A DNA stretch of 64,000 bases, taken from Mycoplasma sp. 1018B (GTDB lineage: Bacteria > Bacillota_I > Bacilli_A > Mycoplasmatales > Metamycoplasmataceae). The stretch is from positions 1 to 64,000 of the forward strand of contig NZ_CP102084.1 in the NCBI RefSeq assembly GCF_024582675.1, in the 5' to 3' direction. A model generated the notes under the pieces. The model did not search any database. It saw only the letters and a program-made list of their open reading frames with translations, and was not told the origin of the DNA. The translations under genes were made by a program, and so were the position numbers. Below, piece after piece: positions 41,833-54,363 of this stretch (positions are counted from its first letter, which is position 1; every line of letters begins with the position of its first letter).

Positions 41833-42251
41833 TGGATAAAGAAGAAAACCAATATACTTTAAAAAGTTTACATAAGAGTTTATTAAAACAAGATAAAAAA
41901 TTTCAAGAAAATTGAGATGTTTTCGTTTCTTTTATGGATGAAAAAGAATTTTGAAAAAATCATGATTTTGAATTTAATGATTTAAATTTAAATGAATTAA
42001 AAGTTAAATATATAGAAAATCAAGAAATAGAAACTTTTGTTACTCTTCTTGATGAATATATTAATCAAACTTACAAGAAAAATAAAAATGAATTTAAAGA
42101 TATCAATTATTCTTCTGATGAATTAAATTTTGTTTTAGAAGAATTAAATTGTTTAGAAAACAATGATTATATTGAAGATGATAAGTTTATAAATGAAAAT
42201 AATAAAGAAGAAACTACTATTATAACTATTGAAAATAAAAAAATTAAGTAG
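41832..42251 (+). CDS. Hypothetical acidic protein
   Basis: 139 residues, rich in D/E/N/K, no membrane helix or signal. Begins MDKEENQYTLKSLHKSLLKQ. Two TGA Trp codons (ENWDVFVSF, EFWKNHDF). No family recognised. ATG overlaps the dnaJ stop (TAATG), so it is translated from the dnaJ mRNA and may be heat-shock regulated with it. The stop codon lies in a terminator hairpin. Confidence 0.75.
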
Positions 42252-42257
42252 TTTCTT
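42208..42257 (+). terminator. Terminator of dnaJ unit
   Basis: 11-bp arms AAGAAACTACT (42208-42218) and complement (42247-42257), long 28-base loop, then TTT. It overlaps the last codons of the gene. Confidence 0.6.
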
Positions 42258-42369
42258 TTTAAATAAAGTTAATTTTAAATTTTACTATTATAACTAAATA
42301 TATAATATAAAATTAATATATTAAAGATTTAATAACATCATTTTGTTTATTTCTCTTTCAGGAGCTTTT

Positions 42370-43056
42370 ATGAGAAAAATTAATATTGCAATTGATGGCC
42401 CTTCAGGAGCTGGTAAATCCACTGTTTCAAATGAATTGGCTAAAAGATTAGGTTATATTTTTGTTAATACTGGCAGTTTTTATCGAACTGTAGCCTATTT
42501 TTTATTACAAAATGAAGTTGATATTCTTAATGAAGAAAAAGTAGTGGAATTTTTAGATATTTTAAATTTAAAACACCAAATTACTATTGATGATAAAGAA
42601 AACATATATTTGGATAATAAAAATATTACTGCTGCAATTAGAGCAGATTTAATTTCAAAAGCTTCTTCTAAAATAGCAACTTATAAAAAAGTGAGAGAAT
42701 TTGTTGTTAATACTATTCAATCAATTACTAAAGCTAATAAAGGTTATATAATGGATGGTAGAGATACTACTTTTAGAATTATGCCATTTGCAGAAGTAAA
42801 AATTTTTTTAACAGCTTCATCAGAAGAAAGAACAAAGAGAAGAATTAAACAAAATAAAGAATTAGGTTATGAAACTAATTTTGATATTGTTTTAAAAGAA
42901 ATTAAAGCTAGAGATTATCAAGATACTCATCGTGAAGTAGATCCATTGCACAAAGTTAATGACGCAATAGAAATTGATTGCACTAATATGTCGTTTGAAA
43001 ATGTAGTTGAAACAATAATTAATATAGTTAAACAAAAGGTTGAAAATGGCGAATAA
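42370..43056 (+). CDS. cmk: Cytidylate kinase
   Basis: 228 residues from [20 protein letters not shown] (P-loop 10-18). Start chosen at 42370 because CAGGAG lies 6 bases upstream; an in-frame ATG at 42343 has none. Other motifs: [29 protein letters not shown] and [17 protein letters not shown]. Phosphorylates CMP and dCMP. Overlaps der by 11 bases, a common pairing. Confidence 0.95.
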   Translation: MRKINIAIDGPSGAGKSTVSNELAKRLGYIFVNTGSFYRTVAYFLLQNEVDILNEEKVVEFLDILNLKHQITIDDKENIYLDNKNITAAIRADLISKASSKIATYKKVREFVVNTIQSITKANKGYIMDGRDTTFRIMPFAEVKIFLTASSEERTKRRIKQNKELGYETNFDIVLKEIKARDYQDTHREVDPLHKVNDAIEIDCTNMSFENVVETIINIVKQKVENGE

Positions 43057-44356
43057 TGTTATAGCAATAATTGGTAAACCAAATGTAGGCAAAAGTACAT
43101 TATTTAATAGATTAATAGGTAAAAAAGTTTCTATTACTTATGATCGTCCAGGAGTAACTAGGGATAGATTATATGAAAAATTAATTTGAAATGGCAAAGA
43201 AATTAGAATCATTGATACTGGTGGTATTGAAATTGAAAATAAACCTTTTCAAGAGCAAATAAGAACCCAAGCAGAAATAGCAATTGAAGAAGCTAATGTA
43301 ATAATTTTCATGATTGATGGTACTGCTGATGTAACTAATGACGATTTAATGATTGTAAGCAAATTAAGAAAATCAAATAAACCAATCGTTATTGCAGCAA
43401 ACAAAATGGAAGCACATATGAATGATTTTAATTATTCACTTTATTCATTAGGAATAGAAGATATTTTTCAAATTTCTGCGCAACATGGTAATGGAGTAGG
43501 CGATTTATTAGATAAATGCTTAAGTTATTTAGATTTAAGAGAAAATTCTGATGAAAAACTATTCAAATTAGCTATTATAGGACGACCTAATGCTGGCAAA
43601 AGTTCATTATTGAATAAATTGAGTAATAATAATCGTTCGATAGTTTCTGAAATAGCAGGTACTACTCGTGATAGTGTTAAAACTAAAGTAAAAATAAGTA
43701 ATGAATTATTTGAAATAATAGATACGGCTGGAATTACTAAAAAAAGTAAAATAGAAGATGAAGTCGAAAAATATGCTCTAATGCGCGCTATTTCATCTTT
43801 GGATGAATCAAATTTATCAATTATACTTATTGATTCAACAAAGGAATTATCTCATTTTGATTCAAGAATAATTGGATATGCTTTAGAAAATAATAAACCA
43901 ATTATTATTGGCGTTAACAAGTGAGACTTGATAGATAAAAATTCTTATACTATTAATGAATATGAAAAAAATATGAGAAATAAATTTCATTTTGTTCCAT
44001 GAGTGCCCATTATCTTTTTTTCAGTTAAAACTGGACAACGTTTAGATAAGTTAATTTCCATGATATTAAAAGTAAAGGAAAATTTATCAAGAAATGTTAA
44101 AGCCTCTATTTTATCTAATTTTATAAGAGAAACTCAAATTATACAACCTGCACCACCATATAATGGTGGCAGGTTAAATATATATTTTGTTAAACAAATA
44201 ATTTCTGCTATACCTACTTTTACTTTTTTTGTAAATAACAAAAAATTTTTGCATTTCAGTTATGAAAGACATTTGGAAAAAGAAATTAGAAAAGTTTTGG
44301 ATTTTACTGGTTGCCCAATAAAATTAATCTTTAAAAACAAAAATGGATTGGAATAA
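43046..44356 (+). CDS. der: Ribosome-assembly GTPase Der (EngA)
   Basis: 436 residues with two tandem G domains. First: [14 protein letters not shown] near residue 8, then IDTGGIE. Second: [14 protein letters not shown] near 180, DTAGITKK and NKWDLID. C-terminal KH-like domain ends [15 protein letters not shown]. Acts in 50S maturation. Several TGA Trp codons. Start inside cmk 3' end (AAAATGGCG). Confidence 0.95.
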
Positions 44357-44385
44357 AAATTACTATAAAATTTATAGTAATTTTT
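44355..44385. terminator. Bidirectional terminator, der / DnaI-like gene
   Basis: 15-bp arms AAAAATTACTATAAA (44355-44369) and complement (44371-44385); the last A/T pairs form the loop. The stop codons of both convergent genes lie at the edges. Confidence 0.85.
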
Positions 44386-45260
44386 TATATTTCATATTCA
44401 ATGGTTTTTCTTTTTAATATGTTAAAAAAAGTATAAAGCAAAATAGGATCTTTGTAATTAGTTTTAGATAAATGTTTTTCTATTTCATTAATAGAAAATA
44501 AGGATCCAACAATAGTAAATTTGTTTTTTTCTTTTCTTTGTTTTAATACATTACAAATAAATTCTAAAATAAATGGAAAGGTATTTTTAATTGAATTTAA
44601 ATCATCTATTACTAGAACATCTAATTCAACAAATTTTTTTATTAATTCGCTAGTTGATTCTTTTTGAAAAATTCATTCACTAATAAATTGTTTTCAATTA
44701 TCATATTTTAAATATGCAGTTAATTTATATCTTCTAGCAAAATAATTAGCAATTGCTTGTAATAAATAACTTTTACCATTGCTTTTTTTAGAATAAATAA
44801 AAAGATCTCTTATTTCTTTTTTATTATCTAATATATTATTGTAATAATTTAAATTATTAACAATGTCTTGTTTATTTTTTCCGTATTTATCTGCAGAAAA
44901 AATAATTTTACTTCTCAAACAATTAGGGTTTGGATTATCAATACTAGTAAATCTTAACGATTTTTCTCTAATTAATTTACGGGAAGGTTGATGGTATTTT
45001 TTGAATATTAAATTATTGTTTTCGTCTCTAAAAATTTGTATATTAAACATATAATGTTCATTATTATTCTTTTTAGAGACGATAGATATTAATTCGCCGG
45101 TATATTGTAATATTTCTTCATTAGTTATATTATATTTTTCAATTAATTTAGAAACAACAGGATCATTGTGAAAAAAATTTAAAATAATATCATTATAATA
45201 TTCTGAATTGTTATTTAATTCTTGAAAAACAAAATCAGATACTTTGTTGTTTTTAGTCAT
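44385..45260 (-). CDS. DnaI/DnaC-like helicase-loader ATPase
   Basis: 291 residues. N-terminal helical domain (about 1-150), then an AAA+-like half: IYSKKSNGKSYLLQAIANYF near residue 165 in place of the usual GxxGxGKT, and Walker B ELDVLVIDDLNSI near 225. The P-loop has lost its first Gly, so ATP binding may be altered. In the DnaI family it loads the replicative helicase. It follows the DnaB-like gene by 1 base; downstream of DnaA boxes. Confidence 0.8.
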
Positions 45261-45261
45261 T

Positions 45262-46203
45262 TTAGTTAAATAATTTATTTTTCTTTGTTTCTAAATTATT
45301 GATATAAGTCGATTTTCAAAGAGTTTTTTTGTAGTATTCTTCAATTAACTCTTTTTTTAATAATCTATCAATATAATTTTCTACATCGTCAAAAAATATA
45401 ATATTTTTTTTCTTTAATTGATTTAAAAAATTTTCAAATTTATAAATATCAAAAATTTTAAATATTTTTTTAATATAAAATAATATTAAATTTAGAGAAT
45501 TATTTTCATAATTATTTTTAATATAATAATTAAATAAATTAGTTTCTACTGTACTTATATTTTTGTTGAATAAATATTCAAAAAATGAAAAAGTATCATA
45601 TTTTAAAATTTTTTCATATAAGTTTTCTTCTTCATTAATTACATTTATTTCCTGTGAAGAAATAAATTGATCAATAATATCATTAGATATATAGTCGTCT
45701 TCTTCATCTTTATTATTATTCATTTTAAAAATATCATTAAATGAGGCGGAAATTTCTTTTAAATTTTCCGTATCAATTTGTGAACTTGTCTTTTCGTTAA
45801 AAATAATTTGAAAATTGGATTTTCCAATTGTTTTTTCCAATTGTTTTTTAATTAAAGCATTTTTATTTAAAGAAGTTTTGTTCAATGGTTTTTCTAATTG
45901 TAAAATTATTATTTCTCTTACATTATCTTCAAAAGTAGAAATTAATGACAATGATTCTAATTTTTGTCTAGCAAGGTGTAAAGCATTTAAACTAAGATTT
46001 AATAATAAAGCTAAATTATCAAAAGTTAACACAAAAGTATTTTTTTCGAAATAAATTAAATAATCTCTTAAATATTCATATAAAAGTATAGCTTCACAAC
46101 CAATTATAGGAGTATAAATTTGTCTTAAATTTTTTAAATCTTCTCCGTTTATATTATCTGTACTTTGAATTTTTAATACGTTAAATGACAAATTATTTTT
46201 CAT
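45262..46203 (-). CDS. Primosome protein, DnaB/DnaD-like (B. subtilis type)
   Basis: 313 residues. N-terminal winged-helix-like region: LRQIYTPIIGCEAILLYEYL near residue 27, LALLLNLSLNALHLARQKLES. Acidic linker with N/E/D (about 165-190), then the DnaD-like C-terminal domain KYDTFSFFEYLFNK. In Firmicutes this protein and DnaI load helicase at oriC. The C-terminus continues through TGA (45316) to TAA at 45262. Paired with the DnaI-like gene, which supports the call. Confidence 0.8.
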
Positions 46204-46267
46204 TTTTCAATCCTCCTATTTTTAAAATATTTTAATTGTGAAATTATTTTAAAAAAAGTAATAAAAA

Positions 46268-46296
46268 AAATGTTAATTTTTTATCATATAACATTT
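46268..46296 (-). terminator. Terminator downstream of IMPACT-family gene
   Basis: AAATGTTA (46268-46275) and complement (46289-46296), followed on the minus strand by TTTTTATT. Separates the IMPACT gene from the primosome genes. Confidence 0.65.
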
Positions 46297-46318
46297 TTAT
46301 GTATGAAAACTCACAAAC

Positions 46319-46412
46319 TTATGCACAAATATTAATTCAATAAAAAAGATAATTTTTCTTTTAAAAAACTACAAAAATAAACATTTTTATATTTTTTTTC
46401 TATTTATCCACA
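46319..46412. promoter_or_regulatory. DnaA-box pair upstream of primosome genes
   Basis: TTATGCACA (46319-46327, one mismatch) and a perfect TTATCCACA (46404-46412), 77 bases apart, in the 222-base gap between the IMPACT gene and the DnaB-like gene. Same orientation. Confidence 0.6.
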
Positions 46413-46425
46413 GTTTTAATTTTAA

Positions 46426-46812
46426 TTAATTAGACAATATAATATTATTTTTATTCTCTTGAATTGCTAGTGCACTTGCTTTTGTGTAGGCTCTTGATAA
46501 ACCTCCCGCACCTAGTTTTATTCCACCAAAATATCTAATAACAATTAGCAAAACATTTTCTAATTTATTATGTAATATTACATCTCTTATTCTATGACTT
46601 GCTGTGCCTTTAGGTTCTCCGTCATCGAAGAATCCATATGTTATATTCATGTTATTTTTTAAAACATAACCATAACATATATGATTTGCTTTTTTATGTT
46701 CAACTTTTACATATTTTAAAATTTTATTTATATCTTCTTTGGAAGTTACTTTTAATAAAGTTGATAGAAAAACAGATTTTTTAATTAATATATTAGAAAA
46801 ATTAATATTCAT
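46426..46812 (-). CDS. IMPACT/YigZ family protein
   Basis: 128 residues. Conserved motifs FFDDGEPKGTASHRIRDV and VIRYFGGIKLGAGGLSRAY are the IMPACT (UPF0029) hallmarks. Only the N-terminal IMPACT domain is present; the C-terminal ferredoxin-like domain of many YigZ proteins is missing. Role in bacteria is uncertain (translation-related in eukaryotes). No Shine-Dalgarno seen. Precedes a terminator. Confidence 0.88.
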   Translation of the reverse strand: MNINFSNILIKKSVFLSTLLKVTSKEDINKILKYVKVEHKKANHICYGYVLKNNMNITYGFFDDGEPKGTASHRIRDVILHNKLENVLLIVIRYFGGIKLGAGGLSRAYTKASALAIQENKNNIILSN

Positions 46813-46842
46813 AGTTTAATTTTAACCAAAAAAATAAAAAAA

Positions 46843-46920
46843 TGGGGCGAATGACGGGATTCGAACCCGCGAGTGACGGGACCACAACCCGCTGTGTTAG
46901 ACCACTTCACCACATTCGCC
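46843..46920 (-). tRNA. tRNA-His (GTG)
   Basis: 78 bases with encoded CCA. Extra 5' G(-1) opposite C73, acceptor GCGAATG/CATTCGC, anticodon stem GCGGG/CCCGT with loop TTGTGGT (anticodon GTG), T-arm GCGGG TTCGAAT CCCGT. The encoded G(-1) is the histidine identity element. Confidence 0.95.
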
Positions 46921-46954
46921 ATTTATGAATATTATAACTCATAATTTATATTTA

Positions 46955-46960
46955 TATAAT
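46955..46960 (+). promoter_or_regulatory. -10 box of mnmG, near-leaderless
   Basis: Perfect TATAAT, 12 bases before the chosen ATG (46973) and without a ribosome site. An in-frame ATG at 46925 lies upstream of this -10 box and is disfavoured. Confidence 0.6.
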
Positions 46961-46972
46961 AAAATTATTATT

Positions 46973-48814
46973 ATGAATGTTAATAAAAATTATGATGCTA
47001 TAGTTGTTGGCGGTGGTCATGCTGGTTTAGAAGCAGCATTTGTTTTAGCTAAAAAAAATCACAATACATTATTAATTTCTTTAGATAAAAATAAATTAGG
47101 AATGATGCCGTGTAATCCTTCAATTGGTGGGCCAGCTAAAGGAATTATAACTAGAGAAATAGATGCTTTGGGTGGAATGCAAGGATATTTGGCTGATTTG
47201 TCAATGATACAGTTAAAAGTTTTAAATCAGTCAAAAGGTCCTGCAGTTAGAGCATTGAGAGCGCAAATAGACAAAGAAAAATATACTAAAATAGCTTTAG
47301 AACACGTTAATAATACTGAACATTTAGACTTGTTAGAAGGAATGGTTTCAGATATTTTAGTAGATAAAAATAATAATTTTTATGCTGTTAAAGTAAATGA
47401 AACCATAATAAGAGCAAAAGTTTGTGTTTTGACTACTGGTACATATATGGATTCAAGAATTTTAAGAGGAGATGATATAACAATAAGTGGACCAGATAAT
47501 CAAAAAACTACTAGTGATTTAAGTGCATCTTTAAAAAATATAGGTTTTAAATTACAACGTTTAAAAACAGGAACTCCTCCTAGAATTTTGTCTAGTAGTA
47601 TTAACTATGACGAAGTTACGGAAGAGATTTTAGATGATATTAATTTAAGTTTTTCAAGAAGGTCTAATGTTAAATTACCTAAACAAATAGCGTGTTATTT
47701 GACACACACAACAGCTGAAACACACAAAATAATTAATGAAAATTTAAATAAAAGTGCAATGTATTCTGGATTAATTGAAGGTATTGGACCAAGATATTGT
47801 CCATCCATTGAAGATAAAATTGTTAAATTTGCAACAAAAGAAAGACATCAAATCTTTTTTGAACCAGAAACTGCAGATGGTAAAATAACCTATGTTAATG
47901 GTTTGTCTACTTCTATGCCAATAGATGTTCAAAACAAAATTATTAAATCTATACCTGGATTGAAAAATGCAGTTGTTGTTAAATGAGCTTATGCAATTGA
48001 GTATGATGCTATTGACCCATTACAATTAAATTTAACTCTGGAAACTAAATTAGTTAATGGTCTTTTTACAGCTGGTCAAATTAATGGTACTAGTGGTTAT
48101 GAAGAAGCCGCAGCACAAGGTTTAATAGCAGGAATTAATGCAGGACAAAAATTAGAAAATAAAGAACCAATAATTTTACTAAGAAATGATGCATATATAG
48201 GAGTGTTAATTGATGATTTAGTTACTAAAGGTACAAAAGAACCATATAGAATGTTAACTAGTCGTGCTGAATATCGTTTACTATTACGCAATGATAATGC
48301 TGATATTCGCTTAGCTAATTATGCATTGTTGGCTGGTACTATTTCACATCAAGAATATAATGAAATAATAAAAAAATATGAATTAATAGATAAAAAAATT
48401 GCAGAATTAAATTCTAATTATTTATCAAGCAAAAGTGAAATTGCAAATAAATACAATATTTTTCATGGTCCGACTTTATTAAAAGTTTTAGCACGCCCAG
48501 AAGTTGATTATAGAGATATTTTGCAAGATTTTCCATATAGTGAAGAATTAACCATAATGGTTAGATTATATGGTTATATTGAAAAACAAAAAAGTGATGC
48601 GAAAAAAGCTCAACGTTTAGAAAATTATAAAATATCTAAAGATATTGATTATGAAAAAATTAACAATATTGCTACTGAAGCTAAACAAAAATTAATTAAA
48701 ATTAAGCCGCTTACAATAGGTCAGGCAAGTCGTATAAGTGGCATTAATCCTTCAGATATACAAATGCTATTATTTTACTTGGAAACTTTAAGACAAAAAA
48801 ATGAGAAAAATTAA
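46973..48814 (+). CDS. mnmG: tRNA uridine-5-carboxymethylaminomethyl modification enzyme MnmG (GidA)
   Basis: 613 residues. FAD-binding [16 protein letters not shown] near residue 8, [14 protein letters not shown] near 45, [11 protein letters not shown], and [12 protein letters not shown] near 280 are MnmG signatures; the C-terminal helical domain ends [20 protein letters not shown]. With MnmE it modifies U34 of tRNAs. TGA Trp at 47984. Overlaps rlmH by 14 bases. Promoter argues for the ATG at 46973. Confidence 0.96.
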
Positions 48815-49247
48815 ATTAATAGTAGTTGGTTCGTTATCTGAACAATTTAAAAGTCTTGCTTATCATTATGAAAAAAATATTAGTATTTTTTCTAAATTAG
48901 AATTAATTGAAATTAAAGAACAAAGTCAAATAAAAAATGTAGAAGAAAAAAAATTTAGAGAAACTAATTTAATACTTCAACATATTAATCACAATAGTCA
49001 AATCTATTTGTTAAGTTTAAATGGGAAATCAATAGATTCATTAGAGTTTTCTAATTTAATTAAATTAAATCATAATCTTACCTTTATTATTGGTGGTTCT
49101 GATGGAGTAAATGAAAAAATTTTAAATAATTTTTCTAAAATTTCTTTTTCTAAATTAACGTTTCCACATCAACTTTTTAGAATAATGTTAAGCGAACAAA
49201 TATATAGATCATTTATGATAATTAACAATAAAAAATACCACAAATAA
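48801..49247 (+). CDS. rlmH: 23S rRNA (pseudouridine1915-N3) methyltransferase RlmH
   Basis: 148 residues. SPOUT fold: [18 protein letters not shown] near residue 93 (SAM-binding knot), [17 protein letters not shown], and the conserved C-terminal YHK. Methylates the universally conserved pseudouridine in helix 69. Start inside mnmG, so co-translated. No terminator obvious before tig, but tig has its own strong ribosome site. Confidence 0.93.
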   Translation: MRKIKLIVVGSLSEQFKSLAYHYEKNISIFSKLELIEIKEQSQIKNVEEKKFRETNLILQHINHNSQIYLLSLNGKSIDSLEFSNLIKLNHNLTFIIGGSDGVNEKILNNFSKISFSKLTFPHQLFRIMLSEQIYRSFMIINNKKYHK

Positions 49248-49312
49248 AATTTATATAATAAAATTATTATATTAATTATTTTTATTAAAAATTATTAAAA
49301 TTAAGGAGAATA

Positions 49313-50698
49313 ATGTCAGCTAAAAAAAATATAACAGTAAATTTAAAAAATGCTGAAATTACTAGAAAAATTCAATTAGAAGGCGAAATTTGAACTTCAT
49401 TAGTTGAAAATACTAAAAAAGAAATGGCATCAAAAATTAAAATAAATGGTTATCGTCCTGGAAAAGCTCCAAAACATATTATAGATAAACATATCAATCT
49501 TTTTGAAGTATATAAAAAGACATTAGATAAATATATTTTAAAAAATCATCAATCATTGTTTGAAGAAGTTAAAAAAGAAAATGATAGAGCTGTTAATGTT
49601 CCTTCTATTAATATAGTTAAATTAACTGAAATGGAAGCAGAATTAGATTTAGTTTATCCTCTTGATGCTGATTTAAATAGTATTATTTTAGATGATTTAA
49701 AAAGCAAATATAGTGAAGAAAAACTAACATCTAAAGAAATAGATAAATATATACAAGAAAAATTAAATGCTAATTCATTATTAGTTCCACTTAAAGAAAA
49801 AGAAAAGACTCAAATTGGTGATACTGTTGTTATTAATTATAAAGGATTTGTTAATGACGAAGCTTTTGATGGCGGAGAAGCAGAAAATTATCAACTTAAA
49901 TTAGGAACAAAAACTTTTATTGATACTTTTGAAGAACAATTGACTAATAAATCAGTTGGTTGAAAAGGAGAAGTTAAAGTTACTTTTCCAAATGAATATC
50001 CAGTATCTAAATTAGCAGGACAATTAGCAACTTTTGAAGTTGAAATTAAAGAAGCAAAAAGACCAGAAGCAATTAACTTAACTGATGAAAATATTAATTT
50101 ATTAAATTTAGGTGAAAGAGTTAAAAATATTTCAGATGCAAAAAAAGTTTTAAATGCTTATTTAACTAAACAAAATTTACTTTTATCATTAGATAAGTTT
50201 ATAGATAATATATTTGAAGAATTAATAAATAAAAATGATTTAGCTATTCATAAAAACGTTGTTAATTTTGAAGTAAATCAAAGAAAAAACGAAATTAAAC
50301 AATTATTAAAACAACAAAATGTAAAATTTAACGAATATCTTGAATTGCTTGGTCAAACTGAAGAACAACTGGAAGAATTATTAGCAAAAGAAGAAATTGT
50401 AAAAATTAAACGTTCATTAATTATTTCTCATGTTGTTAAATTAGTAAAAGATAATGTTGTAATTAATGAAGAAGATTTTGATAACTTAATTAAATATCAT
50501 TCTTTAGCTTCAGGCTTAACATTAGATTCTGTAAAATCATTTATTGATGAAAATGCACAAAATAAAGATAGACTAAAACTTCAAATTGAAGATATTAAAG
50601 TTAAAGAATTAATTTTAGCTAAATTTGATAATCAAGGTTTTGAAATTTTCAGTAAAGCAAAAAATAATGCAATTAAATTAATAAATGAATTATTTTAA
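49313..50698 (+). CDS. tig: Trigger factor (ribosome-bound chaperone, peptidyl-prolyl isomerase)
   Basis: 461 residues, one frame over TGA Trp codons. Ribosome-binding loop INGYRPGKAPKHIIDKH near residue 40, FKBP-like domain (QIGDTVVINYKGFVNDEAFD near 165; SVGWKGEVKVTFPNEYP), and helical chaperone arms. Start fixed by TTAAGGAGAATA before ATG. Ends with a terminator. Confidence 0.95.
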
Positions 50699-50702
50699 TT
50701 CA

Positions 50703-50739
50703 ATATAAAAATAGTGCTTCATTAGCATTATTTTTATAT
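50703..50739 (+). terminator. Terminator of tig
   Basis: Hairpin with arms ending TGCT / AGCA (50703-50717, 50724-50739; one G-T pair) and a T-rich 3' side. Confidence 0.75.
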
Positions 50740-50795
50740 TTAAAAGTTAAAACTTATTTATTATAATTCTTTTATAAATAAATTTAGGAGACATA

Positions 50796-52163
<1,368 letters not shown>

Positions 52164-52170
52164 AATCTTT

Positions 52171-52201
52171 AAAAACTTATACAAAGAATGTATAAGTTTT
52201 T
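52171..52201. terminator. Bidirectional terminator after aminopeptidase
   Basis: Perfect 13-bp arms AAAAACTTATACA (52171-52183) and complement (52189-52201), 5-base loop, T-run. Also serves the convergent minus-strand genes ending at 52219. Confidence 0.9.
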
Positions 52202-52218
52202 AAATAAAATAATTTATT

Positions 52219-52671
52219 TTATTCCATAAGATTAGAAATATCAACCATATCATAAATATTAAAATAATAATTTTGATATTGTATTTGGTTATTATTGCTA
52301 ATTCATTTAAAATAAAAATTTATTTCATAATCTTGTGGTTGTTCAATTTCAAAATATATTTTTCCTTCGCTACTTTTTATTTTATTTATAACGTCTTTAG
52401 CAACACTACTTATAATATTAGAATCAAAATAATAACCATCCTCTTCAATTCTTACATATTTATAATAATCTGATGCATTAAGTTCTGGAAAAATATTATA
52501 TTGTAAACTTTTATCATTATTAAATTCAATATTTTTGTCTTTCAAATTTTCCACTAATTTTATTTTACTTTTTGTTGAAATTAAAGCAATAGGTAAAGTT
52601 ATTGCAACAACACAAGCACCCAAAATAGAAGTTATTCAAATTTTCTTTTTTAAAGATCATTTAGTTTTCAT
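52219..52671 (-). CDS. Hypothetical protein with N-terminal membrane anchor (MG286-like position)
   Basis: 150 residues. Basic N-terminus MKTKWSLKKKIWIT and one helix (SILGACVVAITLPIALI). LGAC resembles a lipobox, but the Cys is in mid-helix, so a membrane anchor is more likely. The remaining 110 residues face outward, with DYYKYVRIEEDGYYFD and a tyrosine-rich end. No family identified from sequence. ATG lies in the end of the upstream gene (11-base overlap). The trio with the next two genes resembles the MG284-285-286 order, recalled from memory. Confidence 0.65.
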
Positions 52672-53989
52672 CTTTATATAATCATCTTTCTAAAGAATTA
52701 TAGTTTATAACTTCATTTAAAAAAGTTTCTGTGTGTTCTAAATTTATTACATATCTATAATTTACATTATTTTTTGCTTGAGAATTTTGAGTCATTTTAA
52801 TTTTTATTTGACCTTCTAGAGGATCTAATAAAGGTTTATTTATATTATAATTTTGATTTATTTTTATATTAATATTATTTTTATTATTACCAAAATAGTC
52901 ATAATTTAAATTAAAAGTATTGATAAATTTATTAGCATTAAAAGGAATTATTAACCCTTTAAAATCAGCCGTTTCGGAAAGTTCAACAGTATTTTTATTA
53001 TAATCAAATTTAGTAAAATTATTAAATTCCCACTTATTTTTTTCAATAAAAGAATTCTTCTCATAAAGCTTGTATTCTGTATTATTTTCTAATTCAGTTT
53101 TAAATTTAAAATAGGGATTATTAAAAATTAGATTATATTTAGGTGGCTTTATAACAAAAGGATAAAAACGTTTATAATACTGAATATATTTAGCAAATTT
53201 TTTAGAATTAGTTGAAAAGTTGACACTCTGATAATTATATTGAGCAACGGAATATTTTTCATTAAAAGGTCTATTTGTTAATAAATTAGTTTGGTCTAAT
53301 TCAGTTTCTGCAATTTTGTTTGTAGGATAAATATAATTAAGTTTTTGAGGATTAACTTTCAAAGTAGTATATATATTTTCTTTTAATAAACCTCCATCAG
53401 TATTATCAAAATAAAAATTTCATTTGTAAGGAATTTCTATTTGAACATTCTTATTTTGAGTTATATTGATGTTATATTCTTTTTTGGATAAATTTTCTTT
53501 AAAAATTCTAATAAAATTAATATCGTTTGTGTGTTTTTTATTTTGAAAAATAATTGAAAAACTTTTAAAATTAGAAAATTTAATTTTTAATATTTCGCTT
53601 GTTAAATTGAAGGAAAACATTTTATATAAATTATTATTTCTTTTATTATTTTTAAATATTTTTCCATAAAATGCGTCTTCGATAAATCCACTATCAAATG
53701 TTTCTTCAAAAACTTCAATATTTTCTTTGTTTAATTCTATAATTTTGCCATTTAATTCAAAATTTATACTACTTAGTATATCTTTAACTTGTTCATTTTT
53801 TATAAAAAGTGTAGCATTTATAAAAAAATTATCATCTTGATATGTTCTTCTTATACTTACAAATCCATTTGTAGATAAATAATTGGAACCATTATAATTT
53901 GAATTTTTTCTGTAAGTAGTTCAATTTTCTTGTTCTACTTGAATGATATTTTGATTAACAGTATGATTATTATTAATTGTTAAGATAAT
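52661..53989 (-). CDS. Large hypothetical protein without conventional start (MG285-like position)
   Basis: About 443 codons open from a TAG at 54007-54005 to TAA at 52661, through TGA Trp codons. No ATG, GTG or TTG lies in the first 120 codons; the first ATG is at 53620. An ATT at 53989 sits 11 bases after AGAGGA and is the best candidate start. N/K/F/Y rich, beta-like, no motif recognised; the first residues FFTIILTIN may be the remains of a signal or membrane helix. Overlaps both neighbours. Confidence 0.6.
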
Positions 53990-54317
53990 AGTAAAGAAAT
54001 TCCTCTACAGCTTCGTTCTTGTGTTTATAATAAACTGTTTTGCAAAAATAATCTTCATATCATTCTTTTTGAGTATATTTGTTGATAAAATCCTTTTCAA
54101 TTATTAGTTTACTTGTATTTTCTAAACAATTCATAACTTTATCTAATTTATTTTCTGGTTGTAATAATATATTTTTATAAATATTATCAGTTTTACTTTT
54201 TAGTAAGTATCACTCTTTATTAGCTCTTTCAATATTACAAATATTTTGAACTATTTTATATTTTTCTTTTGATGGTATATTTGATAAAAATGAAAAAGTT
54301 TTAATTTTATATGCCAT
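53973..54317 (-). CDS. MG284/MPN403-family hypothetical protein
   Basis: 114 residues. Blocks FSFLSNIPSKEKYKIVQNI, NIERANKEWYLLKSKTDNIY, NKLDKVMNCLE, KEWYEDYF and HKNEAVEEFLYYYLNN resemble the MG284/MPN403 family of mycoplasmas as I remember it. Soluble, helical, function unknown. Strong ribosome site GAAAGGAGTAAG. First of three overlapping genes on the minus strand. Two TGA Trp codons. Confidence 0.65.
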
Positions 54318-54363
54318 CTTACTCCTTTCATTTATTAATTACAAATTGATATTAAAAATAAAA

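Noticed and set aside
46925-46972. Longer mnmG start with 16 extra residues
   Set aside because: The ATG at 46925 precedes the perfect TATAAT at 46955, and the protein from 46973 begins at the normal position before the FAD-binding motif.
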